The notes below the pieces were generated by a model. It was not told the origin of the DNA, searched no databases, and saw nothing but the letters and a program-made list of their open reading frames with translations. Made by a program: the position numbers and the translations under genes. Shown here piece by piece: positions 25,243 to 35,867 of a stretch of DNA of 64,000 bases. The first letter of the stretch is position 1, and each line of letters starts with the position of its first letter. Source of the stretch: Inquilinus limosus_F (GTDB taxonomy: Bacteria; Pseudomonadota; Alphaproteobacteria; DSM-16000; Inquilinaceae); assembly GCF_051487185.1 (NCBI RefSeq), contig NZ_JAHVDK010000013.1, positions 1 through 64,000 on the forward strand, given 5' to 3'.

Positions 25243-26444
25243 GACTTGCGACAGTCAGTGAGGGGTCGATCGGCCGGGGTGGCGCGGGACTGCGGCGCCT
25301 CGTCCGGCTTGCGGGCGCCGCCGTGCTGGCCGCGGCGCTCGCCGCCTGCGCCCAGTTCCAGACCGTACCGAGGCCGACCCCGATCGCGCAAGCGCCGACG
25401 GCGGCCGCGCCGACCCGGCCGGATGACGGGGTGCTGCGGGTCGGGATGCTGCTGCCGCTCTCCGGCGGCAGCGCCAGCCTGGGCGAGGCGATGCAACGCG
25501 CCGCCCAGATGGCGGTGTTCGACACCGGCACCCAGGTCGAGCTGCTGCCGCGCGACACCGGGGACAGCCCGAACCAGGCCGGCCAGGCCGCTCAGGCGGT
25601 GATCGCCCAGGGCGCCGACATCATCCTGGGGCCGCTGTTCAGCAAGTCGGTCGGGCCGGTGGCGCAGCAGGCCCGCGCCGCCGGCATCAATGTCGTCGCC
25701 TTCAGCACCGACACCGCCCAGGCCGGCGGCAACGTGTTCCTGCTGAGCTTCCTGCCGCAGCAGGCGATCGACCGGATCGTCGGCTACGGCGTCAGCCAGG
25801 GCATGCGCCGCTACGCCCTGCTGGCGCCGCGCTCCGCCTATGGCCAGCTGGTGAGCCGTGCGCTCACCGAGGCCGTCACCAAATACGGCGCCGAGGCGCC
25901 GGTGGTCGAGCTGTACGACAGCAAGCTGTCCGACCCGACGCCGTTGCAGCAGCGACTGCAGTCGACGCCGGTGGACGCGGTGATCCTGGCCGATGTCGGC
26001 AACCGGCTGAGCGTGGTGGCACCGATGCTGGGCTATTCCGGCGTCACCGCCAAGCTGATGGGCACCGGCCAGTGGGACGATCCGCAGGTCAACCGCCAGC
26101 CCTATCTGGCCGGCGCCTGGTACGCCGCGCCCGACCCATCGCACCGCGCCGATTTCGAGAGCCGCTATGCCCAGCAGTTCGGCGGCCCGCCGCCGCGGCT
26201 GGCGTCGCTGGCCTATGACGCGGTGGCGCTGACCGCGGCGCTGGCCAGCCAGCCGGCCTCCGGCAGCAACCCGTTCAACACCGTGGCGCTGCAGGACCCG
26301 AACGGCTTCGTCGGCATCGACGGGATCTTCCGCTTCGGCCCGAACGGGCTGGTGCAGCGCGGGCTGGCGGTGCTGCAGGCGGAGCCGACCGGGCCGACGG
26401 TGGTCGAGGCCGCACCCGAAAGCTTCTCGGGCGCGGCATTCTGA
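25236..26444 (+). CDS. LpoA-like penicillin-binding-protein activator lipoprotein
   Basis: A 402-residue exported lipoprotein with the lipobox LAAALAAC (acylated Cys at about residue 34) and a type-I periplasmic-binding-protein fold. VGMLLPLSGGSASLGEAMQR, DTGDSPNQAGQAAQAVIAQG and GADIILGPLFSKSVGPVAQQ are typical of the alphaproteobacterial LpoA-like/leucine-binding-like proteins next to rsmI. It probably acts in the periplasm on peptidoglycan synthases. GTG 25236 has GAGGGGG upstream. Its start overlaps the divergent rsmI start. Confidence 0.87.
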   Translation: MTRLATVSEGSIGRGGAGLRRLVRLAGAAVLAAALAACAQFQTVPRPTPIAQAPTAAAPTRPDDGVLRVGMLLPLSGGSASLGEAMQRAAQMAVFDTGTQVELLPRDTGDSPNQAGQAAQAVIAQGADIILGPLFSKSVGPVAQQARAAGINVVAFSTDTAQAGGNVFLLSFLPQQAIDRIVGYGVSQGMRRYALLAPRSAYGQLVSRALTEAVTKYGAEAPVVELYDSKLSDPTPLQQRLQSTPVDAVILADVGNRLSVVAPMLGYSGVTAKLMGTGQWDDPQVNRQPYLAGAWYAAPDPSHRADFESRYAQQFGGPPPRLASLAYDAVALTAALASQPASGSNPFNTVALQDPNGFVGIDGIFRFGPNGLVQRGLAVLQAEPTGPTVVEAAPESFSGAAF

Positions 26445-26539
26445 TCGTTTTGAACTTTTTGCGGGATTCTTCGGCGTCGCGTTTTAAGATAAGTACGATC
26501 ATTTGATAGTATTGCGACGTCGTGACGCCGGAGATGCCG

Positions 26540-28135
26540 ATGCCGATCGTTCAGCCCGACCGGCCGAACGAGCAGACGGGTGGGGGCGACCAGCCCCCTC
26601 CAGCCCCCCTCGAGATCGAACTGAAGCTTCGCGCGGCGTCCGAGGATCTCGAACGTCTGCGCCGGGCCGAGCTGCTGACTCGGGTCGCGGCCGGCCCCGG
26701 CACCGCCCGGTCGCTGACCTCCTTCTACTACGACACGCCGGATTGCGCGCTGCAGCGCCGCGGCGTGACCCTGCGGGTGCGCCGCATCGGCCAGCGCTTC
26801 GTCCAGACCCTGAAAACCGAGCGCCGCGGCGACGGCCTGGCCCGCGGCGAGTGGGAGGTGGCGCTGCCGGCGATGGTCCCGGCGCCCGACGCCTTCGACG
26901 ACCCCGAGGCGAAGGCCCTGCTGGACGGCGTCCCGGTCGATGCGCTGGCCCATCTCTTCACCACCCGCATCCAGCGCGAGACCCGGATCCTGTCGCTGCC
27001 GGACGCGGTGGTGGAATGCGCCTTCGACACCGGCACGATCGAGACCCGCGACGCCAGCGACCCGGTGGCGGAGATCGAGCTGGAGCTGAAGGAGGGCCGC
27101 ACCGCCGCCCTGTACCGCCTGGCGCTGAGCTTCCTGGACGAGGTGCCGCTGCGGGTCAGCGAGGTGACCAAGGCGGAGCGCGGCTATCGTCTGGTGGCGC
27201 GCCGCCCGCCCGGGGTGATGTACGATCCGAAGACGCCTTTGACCTCGCGCATGACGGTGGACGAGGCGATCGCCACCGTGCTGGCCCGCTGCCTCAGGCA
27301 CTGGACCGCCAATGAGGCGGCGGCGGAGGATGGCGGCGACCCCGGCGGCGTGCACCAGATGCGGGTGGCGCTGCGCCGGCTGCGCTCGGCCCTGGCCCTG
27401 TTCAAGAAGACCGTGCCCTCGCCGACGCTGGACTGGCTGCGCGACGAGGCGAAGTGGCTGGCCGGCGCGCTGGGGCCGGCCCGCGACTGGGATGTCTTCC
27501 TCAACGCCACGGTCGCGCCGCTGGAATCGCTGCGGCCGGAGGATCCCGGCATCGGGGTGCTGCGGGCCGCGGCGATGCGCCAGCGCGAGGCGGGATACGC
27601 CGCGGTGCGCCAGGCCCTGGCCGATCCGCGCTGCACCCGGCTGCATCTGACGCTCGGCGAATGGCTGGAGCGGCGGGGCTGGCGCGACCATGCCTCGACC
27701 GCGACGCTGACGGCGCTGGTCGAGCCGATCGACGGCTTGGCCGGGCGGCTGATCGCCCGGGCGCACCGCAAGGTGGCGACCCGCGGCCGCCATCTCGCCC
27801 AGCTCGACCCGCATCAGCGGCATCAGGTGCGGATCGCCCTGAAGCGGCTGCGCTACGCCATGGACTTCTTCCGCCCGCTGTATCCGGACAAGCGGGCCAA
27901 GCCTTTCGCGACGCAGCTGTCCCGGCTGCAGGACGCCTTCGGCCATCTCAACGACGTCGCCACGGCCGAGGCGCTGCTGCAGCGCCTGACCGGCGAGTCC
28001 GCCGACCCCGCGCTGCACCGGGCCGCCGGGATGGTCCTGGGCTGGCACGCCCGCGGCGCCGAATCGAGCGGGCCGGAACTGCTGGCGCAATGGGACGCCT
28101 TCCGCGCGGTCAGGCCGTTCTGGACCAGGGAGTGA
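26540..28135 (+). CDS. CYTH-CHAD domain protein (triphosphate tunnel metalloenzyme plus CHAD)
   Basis: A 531-residue two-domain protein. The N-terminal CYTH domain starts LEIELKLRAASEDL (ExExK, about residues 19-25) and has RRGVTLRVRRIGQRFVQTLK and EIELELKEG. The C-terminal CHAD domain contains VHQMRVALRRLRSALALFKK and HQVRIALKRLRYAMDFFRPL, both with the paired-His/basic helices that bind polyphosphate. Such fusions hydrolyse tripolyphosphate or bind polyphosphate granules. I chose ATG 26540, which has CCGGAG 6 nt upstream; ATG 26534 and GTG 26522 are alternatives. It is monocistronic behind an AT-rich promoter region. Confidence 0.9.
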   Translation: MPIVQPDRPNEQTGGGDQPPPAPLEIELKLRAASEDLERLRRAELLTRVAAGPGTARSLTSFYYDTPDCALQRRGVTLRVRRIGQRFVQTLKTERRGDGLARGEWEVALPAMVPAPDAFDDPEAKALLDGVPVDALAHLFTTRIQRETRILSLPDAVVECAFDTGTIETRDASDPVAEIELELKEGRTAALYRLALSFLDEVPLRVSEVTKAERGYRLVARRPPGVMYDPKTPLTSRMTVDEAIATVLARCLRHWTANEAAAEDGGDPGGVHQMRVALRRLRSALALFKKTVPSPTLDWLRDEAKWLAGALGPARDWDVFLNATVAPLESLRPEDPGIGVLRAAAMRQREAGYAAVRQALADPRCTRLHLTLGEWLERRGWRDHASTATLTALVEPIDGLAGRLIARAHRKVATRGRHLAQLDPHQRHQVRIALKRLRYAMDFFRPLYPDKRAKPFATQLSRLQDAFGHLNDVATAEALLQRLTGESADPALHRAAGMVLGWHARGAESSGPELLAQWDAFRAVRPFWTRE

Positions 28136-28160
28136 CGGCGCAATTGCGCCCACCCCTTCC

Positions 28161-28246
28161 CGTCATTGCGAGGAGGCGAAGCCGACGAAGCAATCCATGT
28201 CTCCGCCCGTGCGGGTCTGGATTGCTTCGCTGCGCTCGCAATGACG
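28161..28246. repeat. Family-B palindromic repeat, copy 3
   Basis: CGTCATTGCGAGGAGGCGAA mirrors TTGCTTCGCTGCGCTCGCAATGACG, and GAAGCAATCC mirrors GGATTGCTTC. It lies between the CYTH-CHAD gene and the ParA-like gene. Confidence 0.9.
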
Positions 28247-28289
28247 ATACTGGGGACTGCAAAGGGGCCTCACCAATGGGGGAGTCGGC

Positions 28290-28922
28290 ATGATTTCCGT
28301 GCTCGTCGCGAACACCAAGGGCGGCTGCGGCAAGACCACGATCGCGACGACGCTGGCCTCGGCCTTCGCCGGGCAGGGCCGGTTCACCGTCCTCGCCGAT
28401 GTCGACCGCCAGCATTCCAGCCTGGACTGGGCGAAGCGGCGTCCAGACGTCGCCCCGGCTCTGGCAGGGCTGGACTGGGCGAAGTCGGAGTTCGCGGTGC
28501 CGAAGGATGCCGAGCGGGTGGTGATCGACGCGCCGGCGGCGCTGAAGATGAAGGATGTCGAAGCGCTGGTGAAGATGGCGGACGTGATCGTCCTGCCGGT
28601 GCTGCCCTCGGCCTTCGACGAGGCGGCGACGCGCCGGTTCCTGAACCGGCTGGAGGAGCTGAAGCCGATCCGCAAGAGCCGCGCGGCGGTGGCGATCGTC
28701 GGCAACCGGATGCGGGTGCGGACCCGGGCGGCCGCCCAGCTCGACGCCTTCCTGGGCGGGCTGGGGCACAGCGTGGTGTCGCGGATCCGCGACAGCGCCG
28801 CCTACACTGAGGCGGCGGCGGAAGGGCTCAGCGTGTTCGACCTGCGCGGCCGCCGCGCCGAGGATCTGCGGGAGGATTGGACGCCGCTGCTGCGCCACAT
28901 CGAGGAGGCCGGCGCCGCCTGA
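28290..28922 (+). CDS. ParA/MinD-family ATPase
   Basis: A 210-residue P-loop ATPase with the deviant Walker A motif KGGCGKTT (residues 10-17), switch I in ADVDRQHSSLDW and Walker B-like VVIDAP. No ParB gene or centromere-like repeat is next to it, so it is an orphan family member that may position a cellular cargo rather than segregate a plasmid. A hairpin follows the stop codon. It is shorter than chromosomal ParA (about 260 residues) and resembles orphan alphaproteobacterial relatives. Confidence 0.87.
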   Translation: MISVLVANTKGGCGKTTIATTLASAFAGQGRFTVLADVDRQHSSLDWAKRRPDVAPALAGLDWAKSEFAVPKDAERVVIDAPAALKMKDVEALVKMADVIVLPVLPSAFDEAATRRFLNRLEELKPIRKSRAAVAIVGNRMRVRTRAAAQLDAFLGGLGHSVVSRIRDSAAYTEAAAEGLSVFDLRGRRAEDLREDWTPLLRHIEEAGAA

Positions 28923-28926
28923 GAGT

Positions 28927-28942
28927 CCGGCCCTCGGGCCGG
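28927..28942 (+). terminator. GC-rich hairpin after parA-like gene
   Basis: CCGGCCC and GGGCCGG form a 7-bp stem 4 nt after the stop codon; the loop is only 2 nt and no T-tract follows. It is a weak terminator candidate. Confidence 0.3.
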
Positions 28943-28975
28943 CCTCCCGGTCTCACTGCAGTGCGAAATGTCGGA

Positions 28976-29170
28976 TCAATGCCGTGCGGTGTGGTCGCGC
29001 AGCACGTCGGCGATGAAGGTGTTGGCCAGGTCGGACGACGCTTCCGGATGCCGCTTGCGGAACGCCTCGAGCGCGGCGTCGCAGGCCGTCCACTCGTCGG
29101 CGCCGGCGGCGCGGCGCGCCTCATAGGCGCTGATGACGAGATCGCTGGTGGAAGGAGTCGCCTGGCTCAC
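28976..29170 (-). CDS. Small hypothetical protein
   Basis: A 64-residue mostly helical protein (for example DLVISAYEARRAAGADEWTACDAAL... and RKRHPEASSDLANTFIADVL). I do not recognise it. The GTG at 29168-29170 is chosen because AGGGAGAGG lies about 4 nt upstream; a TTG 18 nt earlier has no such site. It converges with the parA-like gene. GC content and codon use are normal, so it looks real. Confidence 0.65.
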   Translation of the reverse strand: MSQATPSTSDLVISAYEARRAAGADEWTACDAALEAFRKRHPEASSDLANTFIADVLRDHTARH

Positions 29171-29407
29171 GGAACCTCTCCCTTGCACAATATCGATGCC
29201 TGACTCGGGCGAACAAATCGGCGGGCGAAGCTGTTAACATTGCACTGCACAATAAGTTCCCTGTCCAGTTGAATCTTCAGTCGGATTCCAGCAAACGCAA
29301 TATCGAAATCGACGCAATTTTGAATAAAGCGCCGTAATCCGGCGGAATGAGATAATATCCGAAAGGATGAAGCTGAGATCAGGACAAGATCATGTCTGAT
29401 GTAACTG

Positions 29408-30253
29408 TCAGGGCTTGAGGCGCCAGCCGCGGGCGATCAGCAGGGCGGCGCCGGCCCACAGCACTGCGCCGCCGGCGGCCAGGACCATCAGGCTGCGGCC
29501 GACCGGCTCGACCCCGGCGCCGCCGAAGGCGATGCGGGCGGCGTCGATCGCGTAATAGACCGGATTCAGCGCCACCACGGCCGCGAGCGGCCCGGGCAGC
29601 AGGGCGACCGGGGCGAAGACGCCGGAGAGGAAGGTGACCGGGATCAGCACGAAGCCGAAGAAGGCGGCGGCCTGGTCCCATTTCTGCGCCCACAGCCCGA
29701 CCAGCGTGCCGGCGGCGGCCAGCAGGAAGGCGCCGAGCAGCAGCACCAGGGCCAGCAGCAGCGGGTCGGCGACGGCGGTGTCGGCCGCCAGCAGCAGCGC
29801 CGCGAGGCAGGGCAGGCCGGTGACGAGGCCGGAGGCGGTGCCGGCCAGGGCATAGCCGGCCGCCACCTCCCAGGCCGAGAGCGGCGGCATCAGGATGTCG
29901 CCGACCAGCCGTTCGACCTTGAGGAAGGTCAGGCTGTAGACCGTGGCTTCGGCCGCGCGCTGGACCACGACATAGACCACGAGGCCGGGCGCCAGGAACG
30001 GCAGCAGGCCGCCGGGCCCGGCCCAAGCCGTCCCGGCCGGGTCCCCGGTCGCCTCGCCCGAGGCGATGGCGAACACCGCGACGTACAGCAGGATGGAGAA
30101 GGTCGGGGCGACGATCGTCTCCAGCCAGTCCTTGAGATAGGCCCGGAACTCACGCTGGAACAGCGTGGCGAGGCCCAGCCAGTGCACCGCGCCGTAGCGC
30201 CGGACCGGGCGCGCCGCCCCTGCCGGAAGCTTGGCCCGCATGCCGGCGATCAC
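29408..30253 (-). CDS. ABC-2 type transporter permease, second of a pair
   Basis: A 281-residue polytopic membrane protein of the ABC-2 family, with about six hydrophobic helices and the conserved AGYALAGTASGLVTG and ALNPVYYAIDAARIAFGG segments near the end. GTG 30251-30253 overlaps the TGA of the upstream permease (GTGA), giving coupling; an ATG at 30241 is possible. The MPPLSAWEVAAGYALAG segment parallels MPPLAPAELAVGYIAGG in the neighbour, so the two are diverged duplicates and may form a heterodimer. No cognate ATPase is adjacent. Confidence 0.87.
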   Translation of the reverse strand: MIAGMRAKLPAGAARPVRRYGAVHWLGLATLFQREFRAYLKDWLETIVAPTFSILLYVAVFAIASGEATGDPAGTAWAGPGGLLPFLAPGLVVYVVVQRAAEATVYSLTFLKVERLVGDILMPPLSAWEVAAGYALAGTASGLVTGLPCLAALLLAADTAVADPLLLALVLLLGAFLLAAAGTLVGLWAQKWDQAAAFFGFVLIPVTFLSGVFAPVALLPGPLAAVVALNPVYYAIDAARIAFGGAGVEPVGRSLMVLAAGGAVLWAGAALLIARGWRLKP

Positions 30254-31044
30254 GCCTTCAGCTTGTAGCCGGTGGCCAGCATGCGCAGCAGCAGCGCCAG
30301 CAGCGCCGCGTTGGTGCCGAGCAGGACCAGGATCCCGGTCGCGAGCGTGCCGTCGCTGACGCCGATGAAGCCGTAGCGGAACCCGTCGATCATGTAGAAG
30401 AACGGGTTGAGATGGGCGACGAAGTGCCAGGCCGCCGGCAGCCGGTCGAGCGAATAGAAGGTGCCGGACAGGAAGGCCAGCGGCGTGACCACGAAGTTGG
30501 TGACCGCGGCGATGTGGTCGAACTTCTCCGACCAGATGCCGCCGATGGCGCCGAGCAGCGCCAGCATCATCGACGCGGCGATGCCGTGAAACAGGACGAA
30601 GGCCGGATGGATCGGGTCGACCGGCACGAAGATCCGGATCGCGGCCCAGGTCACCGTACCGACCAGCAGGCCGCGGACGATGCCGCCGGCGATGTAGCCG
30701 ACCGCCAGCTCGGCCGGCGCCAGCGGCGGCATCAGCACGTCGACGATGTTGCCCTGGATCTTGGCAATCATCAGCGAGGAGGAGGTGTTGGCGAAGGCGT
30801 TCTGCGCCATCGCCATCATGATCAGCCCCGGCGCCAGGAACTGCAGGAACGGCACCCCCGCGGCCTCGCGCGACGCGCCGCCGAGGGCGAGCGCGAAGAT
30901 GGCATAGAACAGCAGGGTGGTGACCACCGGCGCGGCGATCGTCTGGGTCGCGACCTTGAGGAAGCGGTGCACCTCCTTGGCGGTCAAGGTCCACAGGCCG
31001 ATCCAGTTGATGCGGCCGATCAGGCGGGGCTGGGGCATGGGCAT
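30250..31044 (-). CDS. ABC-2 type transporter permease, first of a pair
   Basis: A 264-residue membrane protein with six predicted helices and the ABC-2 features FLQFLAPGLIMMAMAQNAFA, VLMPPLAPAELAVGYIAGG, VVTPLAFLSGTFYSLDRLP and HLNPFFYMIDGFRYGF. Exporters of this type move polysaccharides, drugs or lipids and need a separate ATPase. The gene upstream on this strand encodes an importer-type ATPase (31118) that belongs to an Fbp-like system, so the matching ATPase must be elsewhere. Confidence 0.9.
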   Translation of the reverse strand: MPMPQPRLIGRINWIGLWTLTAKEVHRFLKVATQTIAAPVVTTLLFYAIFALALGGASREAAGVPFLQFLAPGLIMMAMAQNAFANTSSSLMIAKIQGNIVDVLMPPLAPAELAVGYIAGGIVRGLLVGTVTWAAIRIFVPVDPIHPAFVLFHGIAASMMLALLGAIGGIWSEKFDHIAAVTNFVVTPLAFLSGTFYSLDRLPAAWHFVAHLNPFFYMIDGFRYGFIGVSDGTLATGILVLLGTNAALLALLLRMLATGYKLKA

Positions 31045-31117
31045 TCGTGTGGCGGCGGGCGCGCGACCATAGCCCGGCGCGTCGCCGCCGGCAAATGGCC
31101 GAGGCCGGCCAGGAACG

Positions 31118-32199
<1,082 letters not shown>

Positions 32200-32212
<13 letters not shown>

Positions 32213-33903
32213 GGCAGCGATCCCCGGGGCAGGCGGCGGGCGAAGAGGGTGGCGATGCCGGCGAGGCCGAGCGTGACCAGCACGGTCAGCACGGCGACGG
32301 CTGAGGCGGCGGTGGCGGCGCCTTCCGCCTGCAGCGAGAACACCATCACCCCGACGGTCTCGCTGCCCCGCGACCACAGCAGGGCCGAGACGGTCAGCTC
32401 GTTGAAGGCGGTCAGGAACACCAGGATGGCCCCGGTCGCGACCGCCGGGGCCACCGCCGGCAGCAGGATGCCGAACAGGCGCCGCGGCCCGCGGGCGCCG
32501 GCCAGTTGTGCCGCCTCCTCCGGCGCCGGGTCGGCCTGGGCGACCGCCGCCGCCACCGGCCGCAGCGCCAGGGCCAGGAAGCGGCCGAGATAGGCGGCGA
32601 GGATGATCCAGAGCGTGCCGTAGAGGCTGATCCCGATGAGCGGCAGCGGCCGCAGCAGCAGCAGGATGGCGGCGATCGCGGTCAGCACGCCGGGCAGCGC
32701 ATAGGGCAGGTCGGCGACGGTGTCGAGCCAGCGCATGGCCCGAGAGCGCCGCGCCTCGGCATAGTAGGCGAGGATCAGGCCGACTGCCGCCGTCGCCAGC
32801 GCCGCCGCCCCGGCCAGGAGGGCGCTGTTGAGGAAAGCGCGGCGGGTCGGGTCGTGGTCGAGCAGGATATAGGCGAACTGGTCGAGGCTGGCCGTGCCGA
32901 GGCTGAGCTCCACCCCCAGCGCCGGCACCAAGGCCGAGGCCAGCAGGGCCAGGAGTGGCGCGACGGACAGCACGCCGACGACCAGCCACAGCGCCATCTC
33001 CACCGAAGGCCGGGCGCGGCCCAGCGGCAGGACCGGCCCGGTCGGCCCGGTGCGGACCAGCACCGGCGCCCGCGCCGCGGCCCAGCGCTGCAGCCCGAGG
33101 CCGAGCGCCGCCAGCACGGCCAGCACCAGGGCCAGCGCCGCGACCTCGCCCAGCACCGAGGGGCCGAAGCCGCTGAGCCGCTGGTAGATCAGCGTGGTCA
33201 GCACGCTGTAGCGGCCGGGGATGCCCAGCAGCGCCGGCACGCCGAAATTGCCGATCGCCGAGACGAAGGCGAGGGCGGCGCCGGCCAGCAGGGCCGGGCG
33301 CAGCAGCGGCAGCAGGATGCCGAGCAGGATGCGCGGCCCCTTCGCGCCGGCGGCGCGGGCGGCCTCGACCAGATCGCAGGGCAGGCCGCGGATGGCGGCG
33401 GTGACGGCGAGGAAGACCAGCGCCGCATGCTCCAGCCCCATGATCCAGACCACCCCGCCGCCGGAATAGAGCGGGTGGTTCGGCCAGGGGCCGGTGACGG
33501 CGTCGAGCAGGGCGCGGGCCGGGGTGCCGGCGTCGAGCAGCCGGATCCAGGCCAGGGCCGCGATCTGCGGCGGGATCAGCATCGGCAGCAGGCACAGCAG
33601 GGCGAGGACGCCCTTGCGCCGGATATCGGTCAGGCCGATGGCGAGCGCCAGCCCGCCGCCGACCAGGACCGAAACCAGGGTCGAGCCGAGGCCGGAGATC
33701 ACGGTGTTCTGCAGCGCCCGCAGCGTCGCCCGGCCGCCGAGCATGGCCAGCGCCGCCTCCGGTTGCACGAGCCCCTCGGCGAACAGGCGCAGCAGCGGCA
33801 GGGCGCAGAACAGCAGCACATAGACGCCGGCCGCCCCCGCCAGCGCCGGATCGCCCCAGCGGCGCGGGCGGAGGGCGGGGGTGGTGGCCAGGGAACCGGT
33901 CAC
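32200..33903 (-). CDS. Fe3+/phosphonate-type ABC importer permease (FbpB-like)
   Basis: A 567-residue fused permease with two halves of six helices. The EAA loops are visible twice: VEAARAAGAKGPRILLGILL (first half) and EEAAQLAGARGPRRLFGILL (second half), which dock onto two copies of the ATPase. This is the typical single-chain FbpB arrangement. The start is GTG 33901-33903 with no obvious ribosome site. It is separated from the binding-protein gene by a 316-bp stretch holding repeats, which may lower its expression. Confidence 0.9.
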
Positions 33904-34219
33904 GGGTGCAGTGAAACTCTGGTCGGCGATCTCGGAGCCTCCGCGTTAGAGCATGATGGTTTGAGGATAAATCGCTCCGGCGCGATCAGCAGGGCAGCTG
34001 GATTTCGGTTCTCTTTGCATTGCCTCTCCCACTTGCGAGACCTTTTCAAAACATTCCATCCCATACCCGTCATTGCGAGGAGGCGAAGCCGACGACGCAA
34101 TCCAGGGGCCACTGCGAGCGGCCCTGGATTGCTTCGCTGCGCTCGCAATGACGGTGTTGGGAATGGTGAGAAGGTCTCGCCTGCGGGAGAGGCAACAACT
34201 CACGTTGGAATGGCCGCCC
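33904..34219. other. 316-bp intra-operon spacer with composite repeat
   Basis: No gene is seen. The spacer holds a family-B palindrome (34067-34154) nested between half family-C arms: GCCTCTCCCACTTGCGAGAC near 34022 and GTCTCGCCTGCGGGAGAGGC near 34174. It lies between the binding-protein and permease genes of the Fbp-type operon. Confidence 0.7.
34067..34154. repeat. Family-B palindromic repeat, copy 4
   Basis: CCGTCATTGCGAGGAGGCGA mirrors the right end CGCTCGCAATGACGG; inner GCAATCCAGGG / CCCTGGATTGC arms. The same composite layout as at 8071. Confidence 0.9.
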
Positions 34220-35197
34220 TCACCCGCCGAAGGCATCGGAGAACTTGCGCTTGTTCTCCTCGACGCCCTTGGCCAGGGTCTCGGCCGAGACCGGCATCAG
34301 CTTCAACGCCGAGGCGGCGGGGCGGCCGGGCGGCAAGGGGGCGCCGGGCTTGCCGGGGATGTAGCCCTGCTTGGCCATATAGGCCTGACCCTCGTCCGAG
34401 AGCAGCCAGTTCACGAACGTCTTGGCGTCGGCGACGTCGTCGGCGGTCTTCAGGATCGCCACCGGCTCGGTCACCACCGACACGCCGTCCGCCGGATAAA
34501 CGAAATCGACGGGCGAGCCCTTGGCCTTGGCGTTCAGCGCCATGAAGTCGACGATGATGCCATAGGCCTTCTGGCCGGTGGCCACCGCCTCCATCACCGT
34601 GCCGTTGCCCTGGCCGGCCACGGCGCCGTTCTCCGCCAGCTTGTCGAGATAATCCCAGCCCAGGCCGGGCTGCGCCGCGACCGTGCCGACATGGATCACC
34701 GCGGCGCCGGAATAGAGCGGGCTGGCCATGATCACCTGGTCCTTGGCCGCGGCGGACAGCAGATCACTCCAGGACTTCGGCGCCGGCGCGCCGGACTTGG
34801 TGTTCCAGGCGATGCCGGTCGGGATCAGCTTGGTGCCGAAATAGGTCTTGTCCGGATCGGCGAAGCCGTCGGGGAAGCCCGCGATCGGCGCGTCGGCATA
34901 GGCCAGCAGGCGGCCGTCATCCTTCAGCTGCTGCATCGCCACCGCATCGGCGATGAACACCACGTCGGGCTGCGGCGACCCGGCCGCGAACTCCGCCTGC
35001 AGCTTGTTCAGCACCTCGGTGGTGCCGGAGCGGAAGAACTCGACCTTCACCCCCGGATGCGCCTTGTTGAACTCGGCGACCAGCGCCGTCATCGCCTCGT
35101 TCGGGGTCGAGGTGTAGATCATCAGCGATCCCGGCGCGGCCAGGGCCGCGGTGGAGACGGCCGTCAAAGCGGCGGCGAGAAGAAGGCGGGGCAGCAT
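34220..35197 (-). CDS. Periplasmic Fe3+/phosphonate-type binding protein (FbpA-like)
   Basis: A 325-residue type-II binding protein with a signal peptide (LLLAAALTAVSTAALAAPG). SLMIYTSTPNEAMTALVAEF, FRSGTTEVLNKLQAEFAAG and ADAVAMQQLKDDGRL follow the FbpA/AEP-binding layout, including the VYSxx-like start and the GYIPGKPG end. The double tyrosines that bind iron in classical FbpA are not obvious, and the operon partner is a phosphatase, so an organophosphorus ligand is at least as likely as iron. ATG 35195-35197 gives the normal signal peptide. Confidence 0.85.
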   Translation of the reverse strand: MLPRLLLAAALTAVSTAALAAPGSLMIYTSTPNEAMTALVAEFNKAHPGVKVEFFRSGTTEVLNKLQAEFAAGSPQPDVVFIADAVAMQQLKDDGRLLAYADAPIAGFPDGFADPDKTYFGTKLIPTGIAWNTKSGAPAPKSWSDLLSAAAKDQVIMASPLYSGAAVIHVGTVAAQPGLGWDYLDKLAENGAVAGQGNGTVMEAVATGQKAYGIIVDFMALNAKAKGSPVDFVYPADGVSVVTEPVAILKTADDVADAKTFVNWLLSDEGQAYMAKQGYIPGKPGAPLPPGRPAASALKLMPVSAETLAKGVEENKRKFSDAFGG

Positions 35198-35217
35198 CGG
35201 CGTCGATCCCAAGGATT

Positions 35218-35799
35218 TTAGGCAATGGCTGGGGTGCTAGCAGGTTCCGGTTGCAGTTTCGTGACCGGTTCGACCCGCCAGGGCAAGCCTGCGGTGTCCG
35301 GCGGGGTGAACCGAATCGGCAGGGCGTTGCCGATGCTCTGCATCTCGAAGCCCAGCCCCAGCCGGTCGCGGAGCACCCGCATGATCCCGGCATGGGCCAC
35401 GATCAGCAGCGGCGCCGGCCTGGCGGCCAGGATCGGCGTACAAGCGGCCCAGGCCCGGTCGCGGAACGCCTCCCAGCTCTCGCCGCCCTCGGGCACGATC
35501 AAGTAGTCGCTGCGCTCGGCGATCGGCCGGCCTTCCCAGACACCCCAGCGGCGCTCGGCGAGGCCGGGGTCGGTCGAGACCGGCAGGCCCAACGCCTCGG
35601 CTACGATCTCCGCCGTGCGCAACGCCCGGCGCTGCGGGCTGGCGACGATGCGGCGGATGCCGCAGCCGGCCAGGGTCTGGCCAGCCTCCCGCGCCTGGGC
35701 CTCGCCCAGTTCGGTCAGCTCGACATCGGTGCTGCCGGCGATCATCCGGTCCCGGTTGGCCGTGCTCTGGCCGTGGCGCAGGAAGTAGAAGGGCTGCAT
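35218..35799 (-). CDS. Histidine phosphatase (phosphoglycerate-mutase-like)
   Basis: A 193-residue enzyme of the branch-1 histidine phosphatase superfamily. Catalytic RHG (residues 8-10, FLRHGQSTANRDRMI), SPQRRALRTAEIVAEAL, GLAERRWGVWEG with the catalytic Glu and the second histidine in LIVAHAGIMR are all intact. It probably dephosphorylates a small organic phosphate in the cytoplasm. It is the first gene of the operon for the Fbp-like importer (20 nt before the binding-protein gene), so its substrate may be the imported compound or its product. Confidence 0.87.
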   Translation of the reverse strand: MQPFYFLRHGQSTANRDRMIAGSTDVELTELGEAQAREAGQTLAGCGIRRIVASPQRRALRTAEIVAEALGLPVSTDPGLAERRWGVWEGRPIAERSDYLIVPEGGESWEAFRDRAWAACTPILAARPAPLLIVAHAGIMRVLRDRLGLGFEMQSIGNALPIRFTPPDTAGLPWRVEPVTKLQPEPASTPAIA

Positions 35800-35867
35800 C
35801 GATCCGAATGGTCCCTATGTTATGGAATGCGATCGGACGTCACGGTATCCGCAGCGTCGGGTGCACT

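Noticed and set aside
29408..30994. A single fused ABC-2 permease of more than 500 residues
   Set aside because: The longer frame overlaps the real first permease out of frame; a GTG start overlapping the upstream stop (GTGA) explains two separate genes.
32506..34545. Very long forward open frame opposite the Fbp permease genes
   Set aside because: It is the antisense shadow of the GC-rich permease genes, with low-complexity Arg/Gln/Ala composition.
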